DNA from: Paenibacillus durus
Lineage (GTDB): Bacteria > Bacillota > Bacilli > Paenibacillales > Paenibacillaceae
Reading direction: 5' to 3'
Length of the DNA stretch: 64,000 bases
NCBI RefSeq assembly: GCF_000756615.1
Contig: NZ_CP009288.1
Coordinates: 2,294,001-2,358,000 of the forward strand
The position numbers and the translations under genes were made by a program. This document shows, piece by piece, positions 50,289 to 59,879 of this stretch (positions are counted from its first letter, which is position 1; the number at the start of each line of letters is the position of its first letter). The notes under the pieces were generated by a model. The model had not been told where the DNA came from. It made no database searches and saw only the letters and a list, made by a program, of their open reading frames with translations.

Positions 50289-50948
50289 ATGCTTAATCAG
50301 GAGCAATACTTTAATCAAGAAATGTACAGTGAGCAGTTATATACGGAAGATGAACTTCTGCTGTCGGTAAAAGAGGCCATCCGTGCGGGCGGCATGCCCG
50401 AAGTATCGATTGCGCCGGGTTACGGCAGGCTGCTTAGCATGCTCGTTTCGCTATCCCGCGCATCCAGCGTGCTGGAGATCGGAGCACTTGGCGGATACAG
50501 CGGCATCTGCCTCGCTAGAGGCCTGGCTTCGGGAGGAACGCTAACCTCTCTGGAGCTGAAGCCGGAATATGCCGAAATGGCGCAACGCCATCTGGAACTT
50601 GCCGGATTCGGCGGCATTGCCGAATACCGGATAGGCCCCGCTCTGGACAGTCTTGCCCGGCTGGCGGAGGAAGGAAGAACGTTCGATTTCTTTTTTATCG
50701 ACGCCGACAAGGAGAACTATCCGAACTATCTGGAATACGCCATACAGCTGGCGAAGCCGGGAGCGGTCATCGCGGGCGATAATATCTTCCTGCGCGGACG
50801 CACCCTGAACACGGATAAGAACGGGCCTGCGGTGCAGGCGATGCGCCGTTTCAACGAGATGATCGCGGGTGACAGCCGGCTTGCCAGCACGCTGCTGCCC
50901 GCTTATGACGGACTCGCTCTTGCGATTGTAATAAAGGCGGGCAGTTAA
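50289..50948 (+). CDS. O-methyltransferase, class I (caffeoyl-CoA type)
   Basis: 219 residues. SAM motif I is SVLEIGALGGYSGICLA; FFFIDADKENYPNYLEYA and GAVIAGDNIFLRGR hold the metal-binding Asp/Asn residues of the catechol and caffeoyl-CoA O-methyltransferase family (COG4122). AAAAAGGAG precedes the ATG. It ends four bases inside the convergent MFS gene. In Bacillus, a related gene (yrrM) acts on tRNA modification; the target here is uncertain. Confidence 0.87.
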   Translation: MLNQEQYFNQEMYSEQLYTEDELLLSVKEAIRAGGMPEVSIAPGYGRLLSMLVSLSRASSVLEIGALGGYSGICLARGLASGGTLTSLELKPEYAEMAQRHLELAGFGGIAEYRIGPALDSLARLAEEGRTFDFFFIDADKENYPNYLEYAIQLAKPGAVIAGDNIFLRGRTLNTDKNGPAVQAMRRFNEMIAGDSRLASTLLPAYDGLALAIVIKAGS

Positions 50949-52171
50949 CGAAACAGCCTTATCGGGGCAGCCTTGTACAGCATGAAACGGACCCACACTG
51001 TATTGACCAGCAGCAAGACGCCAGAGACGATGAATATGCCTTCGATGCCAATATAGCCCGACAGAAAGCCGCCGATCAGCGATCCCAGCATGTTGCCGAG
51101 GGCCAGCGTGCTGCTGTTGAAGCCGAAAGCCCGGCTCTCCTTGCCGTCCGGTGTATAAGAACGGATCAGAGCGTTTACGCTCGGAAGAAGTCCACCCATG
51201 AAGACGCCCATTAGAAAGCGGACGAATATGAGCTGCCAGACGCTGCCGACGAACGCCTGCGGAATAACAAACAGGGCAGCGCCGATCAAGGCGTAGGTCA
51301 GTATCCGGTGGGCGCCTACCTTGTCGCTGAGCCTGCCGAGCACCGGCGAGGCGATCATATTCGAGATCCCTGTCACGGCGGTGACCACCCCTGCCCAGAA
51401 GGTGATATCGACAGCGGTCTTGTGCAGCTTCTCCACATAAATCGGAAGCAGGGCCATCGGGCTGAGCATGGCGAACTGGATCAGGAACGTAACGGCGAAC
51501 AGAGCCGGAAGCTGCGGAACCTTGATGAGGTCTTTTAATCCTTCAAAAGTGGATACCTGCGGCTTGTGGGCAGCTTCCTCGCGGTTGAAATTCTCCTTAA
51601 CGAGAAACATAGCGAGCAGAGTGGCGACGGACAGCAGCAGGCCAATCACGTAAAAAATCGGACGGAATCCGATCCGGTCTGCGAGCAGTCCGCCGATCAG
51701 CGGTCCGAGAATCGTTCCGGCTACGGAGCCGGACTGCATCAGGCCCATGGCGAATCCCATCCGGTGCTTCGGCGTCGTCCCTGAGACGAGTGAGATGGAA
51801 GCGGGATTGAATCCGGAGATGGTGCCGTTGAGCAGCCGGAGAAGGAGCAGCTGCCAGGGTGTCTGCGCAAAGCCCATCATCGTGATGACGATTGCCATGC
51901 CAAAGCCGGATCGCAGCAGCATGATTTTACGGCCGTATTTGTCGGAAAGCGAGCCCCACAGCGGCTGAAACAGAAACGAAGTCATAAAATTGGCAGAAAA
52001 AATAATACCGGCCCAAATCCCGACGGCGTCCCCGCGAACACCGAGGTCCTTGGCCAGATAAAGCGACAGAAAAGGGGTAATCATCGTCATCCCGGCATTT
52101 ACCAGAAATTGTCCAAACCAAAGCACATAGAGATTGATCTGCCAAGTCTCCCAAGTTTTCCATTTTTTCAA
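50945..52171 (-). CDS. MFS multidrug transporter (YttB/TetA-like)
   Basis: 408 residues from a TTG at 52171 preceded at some distance by AAAGGA. Twelve helices are predicted; motif A is PLWGSLSDKYGRKIM between helices 2 and 3, and GTILGPLIGG in helix 5 is the antiporter motif C. NPASISLVSGTTPKHRMG follows. Drug/proton antiport is likely. An ATG nearby is in another frame and does not code. The promoter region 52172-52376 is shared with divergent hemE. Confidence 0.86.
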   Translation of the reverse strand: MKKWKTWETWQINLYVLWFGQFLVNAGMTMITPFLSLYLAKDLGVRGDAVGIWAGIIFSANFMTSFLFQPLWGSLSDKYGRKIMLLRSGFGMAIVITMMGFAQTPWQLLLLRLLNGTISGFNPASISLVSGTTPKHRMGFAMGLMQSGSVAGTILGPLIGGLLADRIGFRPIFYVIGLLLSVATLLAMFLVKENFNREEAAHKPQVSTFEGLKDLIKVPQLPALFAVTFLIQFAMLSPMALLPIYVEKLHKTAVDITFWAGVVTAVTGISNMIASPVLGRLSDKVGAHRILTYALIGAALFVIPQAFVGSVWQLIFVRFLMGVFMGGLLPSVNALIRSYTPDGKESRAFGFNSSTLALGNMLGSLIGGFLSGYIGIEGIFIVSGVLLLVNTVWVRFMLYKAAPIRLFR

Positions 52172-52376
52172 TGTGCTTTCACATCCTTTCAAATTCAAAC
52201 AGTTCACAAAGATGACATTCCAATAGTATACCATATTTTTCTTTGGAACCGGAGACGCATCCCATCCTTTGTCAAATAATTGTCATCGCTTGTAAGGTGT
52301 GACGGTTGTTACATTCTTTTAAAAAGGGCATAATATAATTTAAGAAAATTTTATCTAAATCTATGGAGACCTTATC

Positions 52377-53444
52377 ATGACCTATAACGATACTTTTATC
52401 CGGGCCTGCAGGAAGCAGGAGACGGAGCATGTCCCCGTGTGGTATATGCGGCAGGCCGGCCGCTACGATCCCGAATACCGGAAGATCAAAGAGAAGTATT
52501 CACTGCTGGAGATCAGCAGACAGCCTGAATTGGCGGCGGAAATTACAATGATGCCGGTGCGTAAACTGGGCGTCGATGCGGCCATTCTATACTCAGACAT
52601 CATGAATCCGGTGGCTTCCATCGGGGTGGAGTTCGACATTGTGCAAAATATCGGGCCTGTCATTGAGCAACCGATCCGCAGCAGCGCCGACGTGGAGCGG
52701 CTGAGGCCGGTGGATGTGGAGGGTGATCTCGGCCATATTTTGGAAACGATCGCAATTCTGGATAAAGAGCTGAAGGTGCCGCTGATTACATTTGCTGGCG
52801 CTCCCTTCACGATTGCCAGCTATCTGATCGAAGGCCGCCCATCCAAGAGCTACATTCGCACCAAGGAGCTGATGTACACGCAGCCCAAAGTCTGGGCGAT
52901 GCTGATGGACAAGCTCGGCGACATGGTTATCGCTTATCTGAGGGCTCATGTCCGCAGCGGAGGCAAGGCGTTTCAACTGTTCGACAGCTGGGTGGGAGCC
53001 TTGTCACCGCAGGATTTTGAAGTCTTTGTTCTGCCGACGGTCTCCCGTATTTTTGCCGAATTATCCGATTTAGATGTGCCCAAAATCTATTTTCCCGGCG
53101 TGAGCTCCGGCGAATTGCTGTCCACCCTTACCGGACTTCAAGCGGATGTGATTGGTCTCGACTGGCGGGTGCCGCTGGACGAAGGCCGGCGCAGAACCGG
53201 CGGGAATTTTGCGATGCAGGGCAATCTTGATCCTTACATCTTGACCGCTCCGATGGAACTTATCAAGGATCGCGCCAAGGCGCTTATTGATGAAGGCATT
53301 CGTAAACCCGGCTATGTGTTCAACCTGGGACATGGTCTATTCCCCGAAGCGTCGCTGGACAAGCTGCGTGAGTTGACGGAGTACGTCCACGACTATTCCA
53401 AGGAAGCGCTGGCGCTCAAGGAAGCCGCAAGGCCGCACTCCTGA
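52377..53444 (+). CDS. hemE: Uroporphyrinogen decarboxylase
   Basis: 355 residues. It removes four carboxyl groups from uroporphyrinogen III to give coproporphyrinogen III. PVWYMRQAGRYDPEYR near residue 20 and ILYSDIMNPVASIGVEF hold the substrate-binding Arg and catalytic Asp. FNLGHGLFPEASLDKL ends the barrel. It is the first gene of hemE-hemH-hemY; the next start is 42 bases on. A TATAAT element (about 52333) lies before the ATG. Confidence 0.96.
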   Translation: MTYNDTFIRACRKQETEHVPVWYMRQAGRYDPEYRKIKEKYSLLEISRQPELAAEITMMPVRKLGVDAAILYSDIMNPVASIGVEFDIVQNIGPVIEQPIRSSADVERLRPVDVEGDLGHILETIAILDKELKVPLITFAGAPFTIASYLIEGRPSKSYIRTKELMYTQPKVWAMLMDKLGDMVIAYLRAHVRSGGKAFQLFDSWVGALSPQDFEVFVLPTVSRIFAELSDLDVPKIYFPGVSSGELLSTLTGLQADVIGLDWRVPLDEGRRRTGGNFAMQGNLDPYILTAPMELIKDRAKALIDEGIRKPGYVFNLGHGLFPEASLDKLRELTEYVHDYSKEALALKEAARPHS

Positions 53445-53486
53445 ATAACCGCTCATAATTAATCGCTAATAAGAGGTGAACCATAC

Positions 53487-54443
53487 TTGACAACACAAAT
53501 CGGCGTTCTCGTTATGTCCTACGGCACTCCTGAAAGCCTGGAGGGCGTTGAGTCTTATTATACGCATATCCGGCGAGGTAATCCGCCATCGGCCGAACAG
53601 CTGAAAGATTTAAAGGATCGCTATGAAGCCATCGTGGGCGGAGTGTTCCCTCTGCGGGAAAACACGGATCGTCAGGTGAAGGCGCTGCAGGACGCGCTAA
53701 ACCGGGATAATAGGGAAAAGGATATCGAATATATTTGCTTCCAAGGTCTAAAACACGCTCATCCTTTCATCGAGGATGGAGTTGAGCGAATGGCGGAGAG
53801 CGGCATCAAGCAGGCGGTGGGCATCGTGCTCGCTCCGCATTATTCCGTCATGAGTGTCGGAGGCTACATCAAACGGGCCAGAGAAAAAGCGGAAAGCTCC
53901 GGCATTCAAATGGCATTTGTGGAAAGCTACCATCTTCATCCCAAGCTTATCGAAGCGCTAAGTAAGCGCGTATCCGCAAGGCTGGACCAGTTCGAGGAAG
54001 CGGGCGCGAACCGGGAAGACGTTCGTTTGCTCTTTAGCGCCCACAGCCTGCCGGAGCGGATTCTCTCCATGGGCGATCCATACCGGGATCAGCTGCTGGA
54101 GACTTCAAAGGCAGTTGCGGAGCAAGCCGGAGTAACCTCCTGGCAGTTCACCTGGCAGAGCGCCGGAAGAACGGCGGAGCCGTGGCTCGGGCCGGATATT
54201 CTGGATACGCTCCGCGAGCTGAGCAAGGATCAGGTGGAGTACGTGCTGTCAGCCCCGATCGGATTCGTATCCGACCATCTTGAGGTGCTGTACGACCTGG
54301 ATATTGAAGCCGAGGCCATTGCGTCCGAGCTGGATATGCGTCTGATGCGGATCGAATCGCTGAACAGCGACCCGGCATTTATGGCGGTGCTGAGCGACGT
54401 GGTGCGGGACCGGGCGGGCGAACTGAAGGCGGGACGTCCATGA
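53487..54443 (+). CDS. hemH: Ferrochelatase (coproporphyrin ferrochelatase, HemH/CpfC)
   Basis: 318 residues from a TTG. It inserts iron into coproporphyrin III in the Gram-positive route. The active-site His is in LFSAHSLPERI and Glu in GFVSDHLEVLYD; LVMSYGTPESLEGVESYYTH is the typical start. No transmembrane segment or C-terminal 2Fe-2S site, as in Firmicutes. It overlaps hemY by four bases (ATGA). Confidence 0.95.
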   Translation: MTTQIGVLVMSYGTPESLEGVESYYTHIRRGNPPSAEQLKDLKDRYEAIVGGVFPLRENTDRQVKALQDALNRDNREKDIEYICFQGLKHAHPFIEDGVERMAESGIKQAVGIVLAPHYSVMSVGGYIKRAREKAESSGIQMAFVESYHLHPKLIEALSKRVSARLDQFEEAGANREDVRLLFSAHSLPERILSMGDPYRDQLLETSKAVAEQAGVTSWQFTWQSAGRTAEPWLGPDILDTLRELSKDQVEYVLSAPIGFVSDHLEVLYDLDIEAEAIASELDMRLMRIESLNSDPAFMAVLSDVVRDRAGELKAGRP

Positions 54444-55933
54444 AGGGAGATTCACGCAAAGTCGTCATTATCGGTGGAGGCCTGAGCGGCCTAAGCGCCG
54501 CTTTTTACGTGCGCAAATATTATAAAGAAGCCGGCATCCATCCGGAAATTGTCATTCTTGAAAAAGAGCGCAGCCTTGGCGGGAAAATTGAGACCCTGCA
54601 TAAGGATGGCTTCGTAATCGAAAAAGGCCCGGATTCCTTCCTGGCCCGCAAGAAGGAAATGAGCGACCTGGCGAAAGAATTGGAGATCGATCATGAGCTG
54701 GTGACGACCAATCCGCACGCCAAGAAGACTTATATATTGCAGCGCGGCAAGCTGCTGCCGATGCCCGCCGGCCTTATGCTGGGCATTCCGACCGATCTTA
54801 AGCCCTTTATAGGCACCAGGCTGCTCTCCTTTCCCGGTAAGCTGCGCGCGCTCATGGATTTCGTTATTCCACCCCGGCGCGGGGAGGAGGACGAGCCACT
54901 CGGAGAGCTGATTGAGCGGCGCTTCGGCACAGAGGTGCTGGAGAACTTGACCGAGCCTCTCTTGGCCGGTATTTATGCGGCGGACATGCGCAAGATCAGC
55001 CTGCAGGCGACCTTTCCGCAGTTCGGTGAAATGGAGCAGCAGTACGGCAGCCTGATTCGCGGCATGATACTGGGGAAAAAGCCTCAGGAGACGCATACCG
55101 GCGAGAAAAAGAGCATGTTCCTGACCTTCCGTCAGGGACTGCAAAGCCTAGTGCATGCGCTTGTGCATGAGCTGCATGATGTGGAGCAGCGCACGGAAAC
55201 CGCCGTGATTGCTATTTATGACCGGATCGCCGAAACGAATGCCGGCACGAGAGGGGCTGAGGGAGCGGCGGCCCCGGCTGCTTTAGAATCGGCTGCTTCT
55301 CCGCAAGCGCGCTACGCGGTGGAACTGGAGAGCGGCGAATTGCTGCCTGCGGACGACATCTATATCACAACTCCCAATTTCGCAGCGGCCGAACTGCTGC
55401 GTCCGCATGTCGATGTATCGGCATTAGACGCGGTGAACTATGTATCGGTAGCCAATGTAGTTATGGCTTTTTCCGGCAAAGAAATGGACGGCAATTTCGA
55501 CGGCTCGGGCTTTCTGGTTCCCCGTAAGGAAGGACGGAATATTACGGCCTGCACCTGGACTTCAGTCAAGTGGCTGCATACGAGTCCCGAGGATAAGGTG
55601 CTGCTGCGCTGTTATGTGGGACGTTCGGGCGACGAGCAGAATGTGCAGTTGCCGGACGAAGCGCTGGAAGAGCTGGTTCGCAAGGACCTGCGCGAGATTA
55701 TGGGCGTCACGGCCCAGCCGTTGTTCACGGAAATTACACGTCTGCCGAACTCGATGCCGCAGTATCCTGTTGGGCATCCGGCCGCCATTGCAGGGCTCCG
55801 CAGCGAGCTGGCCGCCGTTCTTCCGGGCGTGCACGTCTTCGGATCCGGATATGACGGAATCGGGATGCCGGACTGCATCAAATTTGCGAAGCTTACGGCG
55901 AAGGCGGCTGCTGAAAGCCTGCAAGCGCACTGA
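54440..55933 (+). CDS. hemY: Coproporphyrinogen III oxidase, FAD type (HemY/CgoX)
   Basis: 497 residues. The FAD-binding N-terminus is KVVIIGGGLSGLSAAFYVRK, then LGGKIETLHKDGFVIEKGPDSFL; C-terminal VFGSGYDGIGMPDCIKFAK closes the fold. In Firmicutes the enzyme oxidises coproporphyrinogen III to coproporphyrin III before HemH. Between two strands near residues 260-290 is an Ala/Gly-rich insert (about 30 residues) absent from most homologues. It forms the last gene of the operon. Confidence 0.93.
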   Translation: MKGDSRKVVIIGGGLSGLSAAFYVRKYYKEAGIHPEIVILEKERSLGGKIETLHKDGFVIEKGPDSFLARKKEMSDLAKELEIDHELVTTNPHAKKTYILQRGKLLPMPAGLMLGIPTDLKPFIGTRLLSFPGKLRALMDFVIPPRRGEEDEPLGELIERRFGTEVLENLTEPLLAGIYAADMRKISLQATFPQFGEMEQQYGSLIRGMILGKKPQETHTGEKKSMFLTFRQGLQSLVHALVHELHDVEQRTETAVIAIYDRIAETNAGTRGAEGAAAPAALESAASPQARYAVELESGELLPADDIYITTPNFAAAELLRPHVDVSALDAVNYVSVANVVMAFSGKEMDGNFDGSGFLVPRKEGRNITACTWTSVKWLHTSPEDKVLLRCYVGRSGDEQNVQLPDEALEELVRKDLREIMGVTAQPLFTEITRLPNSMPQYPVGHPAAIAGLRSELAAVLPGVHVFGSGYDGIGMPDCIKFAKLTAKAAAESLQAH

Positions 55934-56131
55934 TTTCTTCATACTTTATCACATGATCGCGATATCAGCTGATGGCGAAGCGCGGGTTCTGCCCGTTCTT
56001 CGCCGTTTTTTTACAGCATGTTTATTCGGAAGATACGGGCCTCTTTCCGTCTTTGTTGGCGCTTGTTCGGGGGAGATTGATAGATATGATATAATAGAAC
56101 GAGTTTAGCGGGCAAAGGAGCCAGAATACAT

Positions 56132-57538
56132 ATGTATCCCCCTAGATCCAGCAGAAAAAGAGGCAAAACGACAAGAAAGCAAAGAAAAAACCGGATTTGG
56201 TCTTGGATCAACATCAGCCTGCTTGCGCTGATTACGGTTATGCTGTTTTATTTTTTCCACAGCGGAGGGGGCCGCGAGAGCATTCCTCTCTCCGAGACGG
56301 GATCGGCTCCGCCTTCACCGGAGAGATCGTCGGCGGCGGGAACTGCCGGAGCGGCTGATCCCGGGGCATTAAGCAGAGCTTCAGCCGCTCCGTCAGGCGA
56401 GCTTCAGCCGTCAGCTTCGCCGGATGTTGCCCAGGCTGCGGAAGCCGAGCCGACGCCGTCGCCATCAGCCAATCCAGGCAGCGGGTCAGCACCGCCCTGC
56501 GCGTCACAGCAGACACCGGGGTCCGATGCTGATCGAACCGAAGCTGGCGGACAGTCGGCGGGACTGCCGGATGGCGAGGATGGAAGCGGAAAGACGGTGA
56601 CGCTGAATTTTGCGGGTGATGTTATTTTCGCCGGAAAAGTCGGTGATCTGTTGAAGCAGAAGGGCTATGATTATCCGTACGCCCGTCTGGGAGGTATGTT
56701 CCTGCAGGATGACCTATCAGTCATCAATCTGGAAACGCCCGTCACCGAGCGAGGCGCGGAGGAGAACAAGACCTTTGTGTTCAAGTCGCCTCCGGAGGCG
56801 CTGAATGCCCTGAAGGCTGCGGGAGTGGATGCCGTTAATCTGGCGAACAACCACACACTGGATATGGGCGAGCAGGGGCTGAGGGATACGCTGACCAATC
56901 TGGATCAAAAAGGCATCGCGTTCGTCGGAGCGGGAGCAGATTCCGCCCAGGCATACTCGGCGCAATATTTTACCCGCAAAGGAATGACCATCGCTCTGCT
57001 CGGCTTTACGCGGGTCATACCCGAAGCAGAATGGGTGGCCGGAAAGGGCAAGCCCGGCGTAGCCTCCGCATACGATAGCGGCCCGGCGCTTAAGGCGATA
57101 GCCGAAGCCAGAAAAAAAGCGGATATTGTCGCCATTGTTGTCCATTGGGGTCAGGAACGGGCGAATGAGCCGAACGCGGTTCAGCAGACACTGGGCCGAA
57201 GCTTTATCGACGCCGGGGCCGATCTCGTAATCGGGGGGCATCCCCATGTCCTTCAGGGACTTGAGCCGTATAAAGGGAAGTGGATCGCGTACAGTACAGG
57301 CAACTTTATTTTTACGCGTTCATCCACGAAGACCACTTGGGATACGGCGGTATTTCAGGCTGAATGCAGCGCCAAGGGACAATGCTCGATGAAGCTTACG
57401 CCATTTGACGCCGAATTGGGCCAGCCGGTGCCGATGAACGCCGCTGACGGGCAGAAGCTGCTGCAGCGGGTAGAATCGCTCTCTTCCGGCAGAGTGGAGA
57501 TCGACGAAGAGGGTAGAGTGACGGAGGCCGGACGTTAG
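56132..57538 (+). CDS. CapA family protein (PGA/capsule-type phosphatase-like)
   Basis: 468 residues. A basic N-terminus and one transmembrane helix (WINISLLALITVMLFYFF) lead into a Pro/Ala/Ser-rich linker of about 90 residues, then the CapA domain: LNFAGDVIFAGKVGD, VNLANNHTLDMGEQG, ADIVAIVVHWGQE, VIGGHPHVLQGLE and AYSTGNFIF, which hold the metallophosphatase-like ligands. CapA/PgsA proteins act in polyglutamate capsule assembly, but stand-alone copies are common and no pgs genes are near. TATAAT at about 56091 may drive it. Confidence 0.88.
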   Translation: MYPPRSSRKRGKTTRKQRKNRIWSWINISLLALITVMLFYFFHSGGGRESIPLSETGSAPPSPERSSAAGTAGAADPGALSRASAAPSGELQPSASPDVAQAAEAEPTPSPSANPGSGSAPPCASQQTPGSDADRTEAGGQSAGLPDGEDGSGKTVTLNFAGDVIFAGKVGDLLKQKGYDYPYARLGGMFLQDDLSVINLETPVTERGAEENKTFVFKSPPEALNALKAAGVDAVNLANNHTLDMGEQGLRDTLTNLDQKGIAFVGAGADSAQAYSAQYFTRKGMTIALLGFTRVIPEAEWVAGKGKPGVASAYDSGPALKAIAEARKKADIVAIVVHWGQERANEPNAVQQTLGRSFIDAGADLVIGGHPHVLQGLEPYKGKWIAYSTGNFIFTRSSTKTTWDTAVFQAECSAKGQCSMKLTPFDAELGQPVPMNAADGQKLLQRVESLSSGRVEIDEEGRVTEAGR

Positions 57539-57605
57539 CTTGCCGGCAATCCGCAGCCTGAACACTTCGGAGGATGTTTACATTTTTTGCGGGAGGGCTT
57601 GCTGA

Positions 57606-58340
57606 ATGAGGAATAACTTGTGCGTCGCCCATCGGGGATTTTCCGGCAAGGCCCCGGAGAACACGCTAGCCGCCATCCGCATGGCGCTGGAACTTCCGTA
57701 TGTGACCTGGATGGAGATCGACGTTCAATTGACGAGGGATGGAGTGCCTGTTGTAATCCATGATTACAGCCTGGACCGGACGACCAATGGCCGCGGTAAA
57801 GTGAAGAATATGGACTGGAGCCATATGCGTCTTCTCGATGCCGGAGGATGGAAGGGCCGCACCTTTCAAGGGGAAGGAGTTCCTTCACTGGAAGAGGTGC
57901 TCGATCTGTGCAAAGGACGGCTGCGGCTGAATATCGAGCTGAAGAACGCCGGTAATCTGTATCCCGGTATCGAAAAGACGGTTACGGCGCTTATCGCCTC
58001 CAAGGGGATGCAGGGCGAGGTTGTCCTGACCTCATTCGACCCCGGCACGCTGCTAAGGTGCGAAGAAGCCGATCCCGGCATCCGCCGGGGACTGATCTAT
58101 GACTCCAGGTGGGGCGATCCGGCCGGGCGCGTACGGGAATTGGGCTGCACTTTTTTATCCATTGGCTTTTCCCGCCTTACTCCCGGGCTGGCCAGATTTT
58201 TGTCGGGGCGCGGGGTCGGCATCATGGCCTGGACGGTAAATAAAGCGAAAGAGATGCGTCGCCTGGCGGACATGCATTCTGATATAATGATATGTACGAA
58301 TCGCCCGGATATTTGGGGGGAGACGTTTTTGGGAAAATGA
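57606..58340 (+). CDS. Glycerophosphodiester phosphodiesterase
   Basis: 244 residues. GDPD signature residues: His-Arg in VAHRGFSGKAPENT, Glu and Asp in MEIDVQLTRDGVPVVIHD, then GEGVPSLEEVLDL and NIELK. It hydrolyses glycerophosphodiesters to glycerol-3-phosphate and an alcohol. No signal peptide, so cytosolic. GGGAGGG precedes the ATG. Confidence 0.94.
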   Translation: MRNNLCVAHRGFSGKAPENTLAAIRMALELPYVTWMEIDVQLTRDGVPVVIHDYSLDRTTNGRGKVKNMDWSHMRLLDAGGWKGRTFQGEGVPSLEEVLDLCKGRLRLNIELKNAGNLYPGIEKTVTALIASKGMQGEVVLTSFDPGTLLRCEEADPGIRRGLIYDSRWGDPAGRVRELGCTFLSIGFSRLTPGLARFLSGRGVGIMAWTVNKAKEMRRLADMHSDIMICTNRPDIWGETFLGK

Positions 58341-58371
58341 GACTAAACAAACTGACGGGAAAGAGAGCTGA

Positions 58372-59001
58372 ATGCCAATGTGCGCTGCTGTAAACAACTT
58401 GTACTGTGTGGGACGGAACTACAAACTTCATGCGGAGGAGCTCGGTAATAAAGTACCGACCGAACCGTTGATTTTCTTGAAGCCGTCTCATGCGGCCGTT
58501 CGTCTTGACAAAGAAACCATTCAGCTGCCGAAGGATTCCGGTCAGGTTCATTATGAAGGCGAGCTTGTGCTGCGCATCGCGCGTGACTACATTCCGGGCA
58601 TGAGCTTGGAAGAACTCGTGGATTCCATGGCTCTTGGACTGGATTTCACATTGCGGGACGTTCATAACGATCTGCAAAAAAAGGGGCTATCCTGGACGCC
58701 GGCCAAGGGCTTTAAGAATGCGGCGCCTCTGACCCCATTCATCGCGTTTCCTTCCAAAGAAGAGCTGGAAGCGACCGATTTCACGGTCCGCAAGAACGGT
58801 GAGGAAGTGCAGCGGGGCAATGTGAAGAACATGATTTTTTCATTGCAGACGATTGTGGATTTCATCGGCACCCGCTACGGGCTGGGCAAGGATGATGTAA
58901 TCTTCACCGGCACGCCCGCAGGCGTCGGTCCTACCGTCTCGGGCGATTCGTTCGAGCTGTATTGGGGCGACCGGCTGATGGGCACCTGCCTGATCGGATA
59001 A
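58372..59001 (+). CDS. Fumarylacetoacetate hydrolase family protein
   Basis: 209 residues: NLYCVGRNYKLHAEEL, PLIFLKPSHAAV, VHYEGELVLRI, LGLDFTLRDVHNDLQKKG and IFTGTPAGVGPTVSGD. Metal ligands Glu-x-Glu (YEGELV) and the later Asp are present. Small FAH proteins hydrolyse or decarboxylate acylpyruvates (YcgM type). It begins 31 bases after the phosphodiesterase stop and may share its transcript; the pairing has no obvious metabolic link. Confidence 0.9.
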   Translation: MPMCAAVNNLYCVGRNYKLHAEELGNKVPTEPLIFLKPSHAAVRLDKETIQLPKDSGQVHYEGELVLRIARDYIPGMSLEELVDSMALGLDFTLRDVHNDLQKKGLSWTPAKGFKNAAPLTPFIAFPSKEELEATDFTVRKNGEEVQRGNVKNMIFSLQTIVDFIGTRYGLGKDDVIFTGTPAGVGPTVSGDSFELYWGDRLMGTCLIG

Positions 59002-59035
59002 CGGTATCTTATGATCATATACTGGAGTTGAAATC

Positions 59036-59839
59036 ATGCAGTGGGTAATCGGCGTCTTTGGCGCCTTGTTCGTTGCCGGAGCGGCTTATTTTAAAGGCTC
59101 GCTGAGTTTATCCGGGATGCTTGCCGCCGTGCTTATGGGCACTGTCTATTTTGGAGCGGGGAACGCTTTTTGGTTCGGAATATTGCTGCTGTTCTTCATC
59201 TCCTCCAGCCTGCTGTCGAAGCTCAGGACGGAGCATAAGGAGGAACTGGAACGGTCATATGCCAAGACGGGCAGACGGGACGCCGGCCAGGTGTTCGCCA
59301 ACGGCGGTCTCGGCATGCTGCTCGTTCTGCTGAATGCCGTTTACCCGCTGCCCGCATGGGAGCTGCTCTTCATCGGCGTGATGGCGACGGTGACTGCAGA
59401 TACTTGGGCGACGGAATGCGGGACGCTGAGCAGAAAGCCGCCAAGGTCGATCCTAAGCGGCAAAAGGCTTCCGACCGGCGCTTCCGGCGGCGTCTCGCTT
59501 CCGGGTACGCTTGCGGCAGCTGCGGGCGGCCTCCTAATCGGCATCGCATCATGGGTTTTGCAGCAGCTGTCCGGAATGACCGGGCAGTCGCTTGCCGCTT
59601 TGGCGGCTGCGGGCCTCCTTGGGGGACTCGTTGGCGCTTTCGCCGATTCCCTGCTTGGCGCTACGGTGCAGAAGATGAAACGCTGCACCGTATGCGGCCG
59701 TGAGGTGGAGAGCGATATCCATTGCGGGATGCCCACGGCACATGCAAGAGGGTGGCGCTGGATGAGCAACGATGCGGTGAATGCCCTAAGCTCGATTGCC
59801 GGAGGAGCCGTGGCGCTACTGATTGGCGGACTGATGTGA
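59036..59839 (+). CDS. DUF92/TMEM19-family membrane protein
   Basis: 267 residues with six or seven hydrophobic segments. Motifs are GQVFANGGLGMLLVLL, VTADTWATECGTLS, PTGASGGVSLPGT and SNDAVNALSS near the end. The family includes plant phytyl-phosphate kinase VTE6. A CxxC (RCTVCGREVESDIHCG) lies near the C-terminus. A prenyl-phosphate role is possible, not shown. Confidence 0.9.
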   Translation: MQWVIGVFGALFVAGAAYFKGSLSLSGMLAAVLMGTVYFGAGNAFWFGILLLFFISSSLLSKLRTEHKEELERSYAKTGRRDAGQVFANGGLGMLLVLLNAVYPLPAWELLFIGVMATVTADTWATECGTLSRKPPRSILSGKRLPTGASGGVSLPGTLAAAAGGLLIGIASWVLQQLSGMTGQSLAALAAAGLLGGLVGAFADSLLGATVQKMKRCTVCGREVESDIHCGMPTAHARGWRWMSNDAVNALSSIAGGAVALLIGGLM

Positions 59840-59879
59840 TTATTTAGTTCCAAATCTACAGGGAAGGCGAATAACGACT

